Shown: positions 62,537 through 64,000 of the stretch, in pieces
Position numbering within the stretch: position 1 is the stretch's first letter
How the letters are laid out: the number at the start of each line of letters is the position of its first letter
Origin: Zobellia laminariae
GTDB taxonomy: Bacteria > Bacteroidota > Bacteroidia > Flavobacteriales > Flavobacteriaceae
Direction of reading: 5' to 3'
NCBI RefSeq assembly: GCF_009725995.1
Contig: NZ_RCNS01000003.1
Span: forward strand, 248,001 to 312,000
DNA length: 64,000 nucleotides
The notes under the pieces: generated by a model
What the model saw: the letters and a program-made list of their open reading frames with translations, nothing else
The model's database searches: none
What the model was told of the DNA's origin: nothing
Program-made: the position numbers and the translations under genes

Positions 62537-64000
62537 ATGAAGAATTACTTAATGCTTTTGGTGGTTGTCTTATTTTTAAGTTGCAAAAGCAACAACAAAA
62601 CTACTGAAGAGTTGGCTGAAGTTGACCAAACCACTATTGCCAAACATATTGAGCGTCTAGCATCAGATGAATTTCTTGGAAGAAAACCGTTTACTGAAGG
62701 TGAGGTTAAAACGGTAAACTATTTAAAAGATGAGTTCGAAAAAATAGGCGTCCTTCCCGGAAATGGGGATAGCTTTTTTCAGGAAGTCCCTATGGTTGAA
62801 ATTACGGGTACACCTTCAGAAAAAATGGTTATTTCCGGAAAAGATGGAAGTTTTAATTTGGACGTTTTAAAAGATTTTGTTGCCGTGACTAGTAAAGTGA
62901 AAACAGATGTAAGTCTGGACAACTCAGAACTTGTTTTTGCAGGTTATGGCATCGTTGCTCCAGAATATAATTGGAATGATTATGAAGGCGTTGATTGGAA
63001 AGGTAAAACTGCAGTGGTCCTAATTAATGACCCTGGTTTTCAATCTGGAGATTCCACCTTGTTTAAAGGTAATGAAATGACGTACTATGGCCGTTGGACC
63101 TACAAATACGAAGAAGCTGCAAGACAAGGAGCTAGCGGATTAATAATAATTCACGATACCGAGCCTGCTTCTTATGGTTGGAACGTAATAGAATCTGGAT
63201 GGAGCGGAGCTAAATTAATTATTGAAAGTAACTTGCCCCTTCTTGATGTTGAGTCTTGGATAAGTAATGAGAGCGCGCAAAAAATATTCGATGCCTCTAT
63301 CATGAAAGGTGAGGATTATAAAACCCTTGCAAGAATTAAAGGATTTAAAGCTACTTCGCTAGATTTAAATATTTCCGTCGCCATTCAGAACAAAATTAAA
63401 AAAGATGTTTCTAAAAATGTAGTTGCCCTAATACCGGGTACAGAAAGGAAGGATGAAGTTATTATCTATTCCGCACATTGGGATCACTTTGGTATTGGTA
63501 AGGCTATTGATGGAGACTCCATTTACAATGGTGCTATAGATAATGCATCTGGTACTGCAGCTCTATTGGCCATAGCCGAAGCATTCAAGAAAAGCACACC
63601 AACAAAACGTTCCATCGCCTTTATAGCCCTTACCGGAGAAGAGCAAGGTTTATTGGGTTCTGCCTTTTATGCTGAGAACCCCATTTTTGACCCTAAAAAA
63701 ACAGTTGCCAATATTAATATTGATGCACTAAATAGTCCCGGAAAAATGAAAGACCTGACCATTACCGGTTACGGACAATCAGAAATGGATGAATATGCAG
63801 AAGCTGCTGCACTAAAACAAGACCGTTATATTATTCCAGACCCCGAAGCTGAAAAAGGATATTTCTTTCGGTCGGATCATTTTAATTTTGCAAAAATTGG
63901 GATTCCTGCGCTCTATGCAAGTGGTTCTTATGAAGGCTTTGACACTAGTATTGAAGAGGTAAAGGAAATAAACGAAAACTATCTTAAGAATAAATATCAT
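62537..64000 (+). CDS. M28 family zinc aminopeptidase lipoprotein (3' end outside window)
   Basis: An open frame of 488 codons from ATG 62537 runs to the window end. It starts with a lipoprotein signal (LFLSCKSN, Cys16). A PA-like insert lies at about 120-260 (AGYGIVAPEYNW, GASGLIIIHD). The M28 catalytic core follows with IYSAHWDHFG, NGAIDNASGTA, LTGEEQGLLGS with the base Glu, NINIDAL and FFRSDHFNF, which supply all five zinc ligands. It removes N-terminal residues from peptides in the periplasm or at the cell surface. Only the C-terminal tail should be missing. Confidence 0.92.
   Translation, partial: MKNYLMLLVVVLFLSCKSNNKTTEELAEVDQTTIAKHIERLASDEFLGRKPFTEGEVKTVNYLKDEFEKIGVLPGNGDSFFQEVPMVEITGTPSEKMVISGKDGSFNLDVLKDFVAVTSKVKTDVSLDNSELVFAGYGIVAPEYNWNDYEGVDWKGKTAVVLINDPGFQSGDSTLFKGNEMTYYGRWTYKYEEAARQGASGLIIIHDTEPASYGWNVIESGWSGAKLIIESNLPLLDVESWISNESAQKIFDASIMKGEDYKTLARIKGFKATSLDLNISVAIQNKIKKDVSKNVVALIPGTERKDEVIIYSAHWDHFGIGKAIDGDSIYNGAIDNASGTAALLAIAEAFKKSTPTKRSIAFIALTGEEQGLLGSAFYAENPIFDPKKTVANINIDALNSPGKMKDLTITGYGQSEMDEYAEAAALKQDRYIIPDPEAEKGYFFRSDHFNFAKIGIPALYASGSYEGFDTSIEEVKEINENYLKNKYH

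Noticed and set aside
1..64000. CRISPR arrays, insertion sequences, prophage, tRNA or rRNA genes
   Set aside because: No regularly spaced repeats, transposase or integrase motifs, or cloverleaf/rRNA sequences were recognised on either strand.

Overview
The window looks like a chromosomal segment of a marine flavobacterium (Bacteroidetes, Flavobacteriaceae; the gene content is reminiscent of Zobellia or Maribacter, but this is an impression and not a search result). Supporting signs are the low GC content, many lipoproteins with short signal peptides ending in Cys, the lineage-typical promoter box TAnnTTTG 10-40 bases before many starts, a SprB-repeat adhesin, GldI, the OstA-like protein, and flavobacterial neighbourhoods such as spoT-fur-purA-ostA, parA-parB-DUF5683-dapB-lepB and DUF368-DUF368-aroE-DUF349. 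No rRNA, tRNA, CRISPR array, phage or insertion sequence was recognised; most of the window is housekeeping chromosome.

Layout. 1-3.3 kb: the N-terminal part of a large secreted adhesin (minus), then a PQQ-type sugar dehydrogenase with a cytochrome c. 3.3-11.1 kb: a peptidoglycan (muropeptide) recycling locus with MurQ and a DeoR-type regulator on the minus strand and, divergently, a NagB/PIG-L fusion, an AmpG-like permease, a cytoplasmic NagZ and AnmK. Together these account for uptake of anhydro-muropeptide sugars, their cleavage, phosphorylation, ether cleavage and entry into glycolysis. The deacetylase NagA is absent here, and the PIG-L domain is a candidate to replace it. 11.2-14.5 kb: acetyl-CoA synthetase and a drug-efflux type MFS protein. 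14.6-22 kb: uridine kinase, DivIC/FtsB, parAB, DUF5683, dapB, signal peptidase I and a frameshifted moeA. 22-31 kb: a DUF3810 membrane protein, dipeptidase, DUF805, a GH5 glucanase with a broken signal peptide, a cyclophilin-FKBP fusion, gldI, nrnA, a PhoD-like phosphatase and ndk. 30.8-39 kb: recF cluster, ribH, mutL, two tandem rhomboid proteases and an EEP phosphohydrolase. 39-43.2 kb (minus): DUF6122, WbqC, TauE/SafE and a molybdenum cofactor block (moeB/thiF-rhodanese, mobA, moaC, moaD). 43.2-53.3 kb: DUF6503, rRNA/tRNA methyltransferase, M48 protease, spoT, fur, purA, an unusual nested inverted-repeat region, the OstA-like protein and an aminotransferase. 53.4-60.7 kb: TPR protein, two DUF368 (PopT-type undecaprenyl phosphate transporter) paralogues, aroE, DUF349 and an FAH-family hydrolase. 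60.8-64 kb: a lipoprotein with a carbohydrate-binding-like domain, an eroded esterase pseudogene and a truncated (by the window end) M28 peptidase.

The most notable observations are: (i) three genes (moeA, the GH5 glucanase, the second rhomboid) that each become full-length if one base is added to a homopolymer, which points to homopolymer under-calling in the assembly or to slippage-prone, possibly phase-variable loci; (ii) the self-contained muropeptide recycling locus with a two-copy direct repeat that fits a DeoR-family operator; (iii) a cluster of four inverted repeats, two of them nested, between purA and the ostA-like gene; and (iv) promoter boxes so close to the start codon that leaderless or nearly leaderless transcripts are predicted. 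I did not find a clearly new multi-gene system; the best candidates for something undescribed are the structured purA-ostA spacer and the possible NagA-free recycling route.
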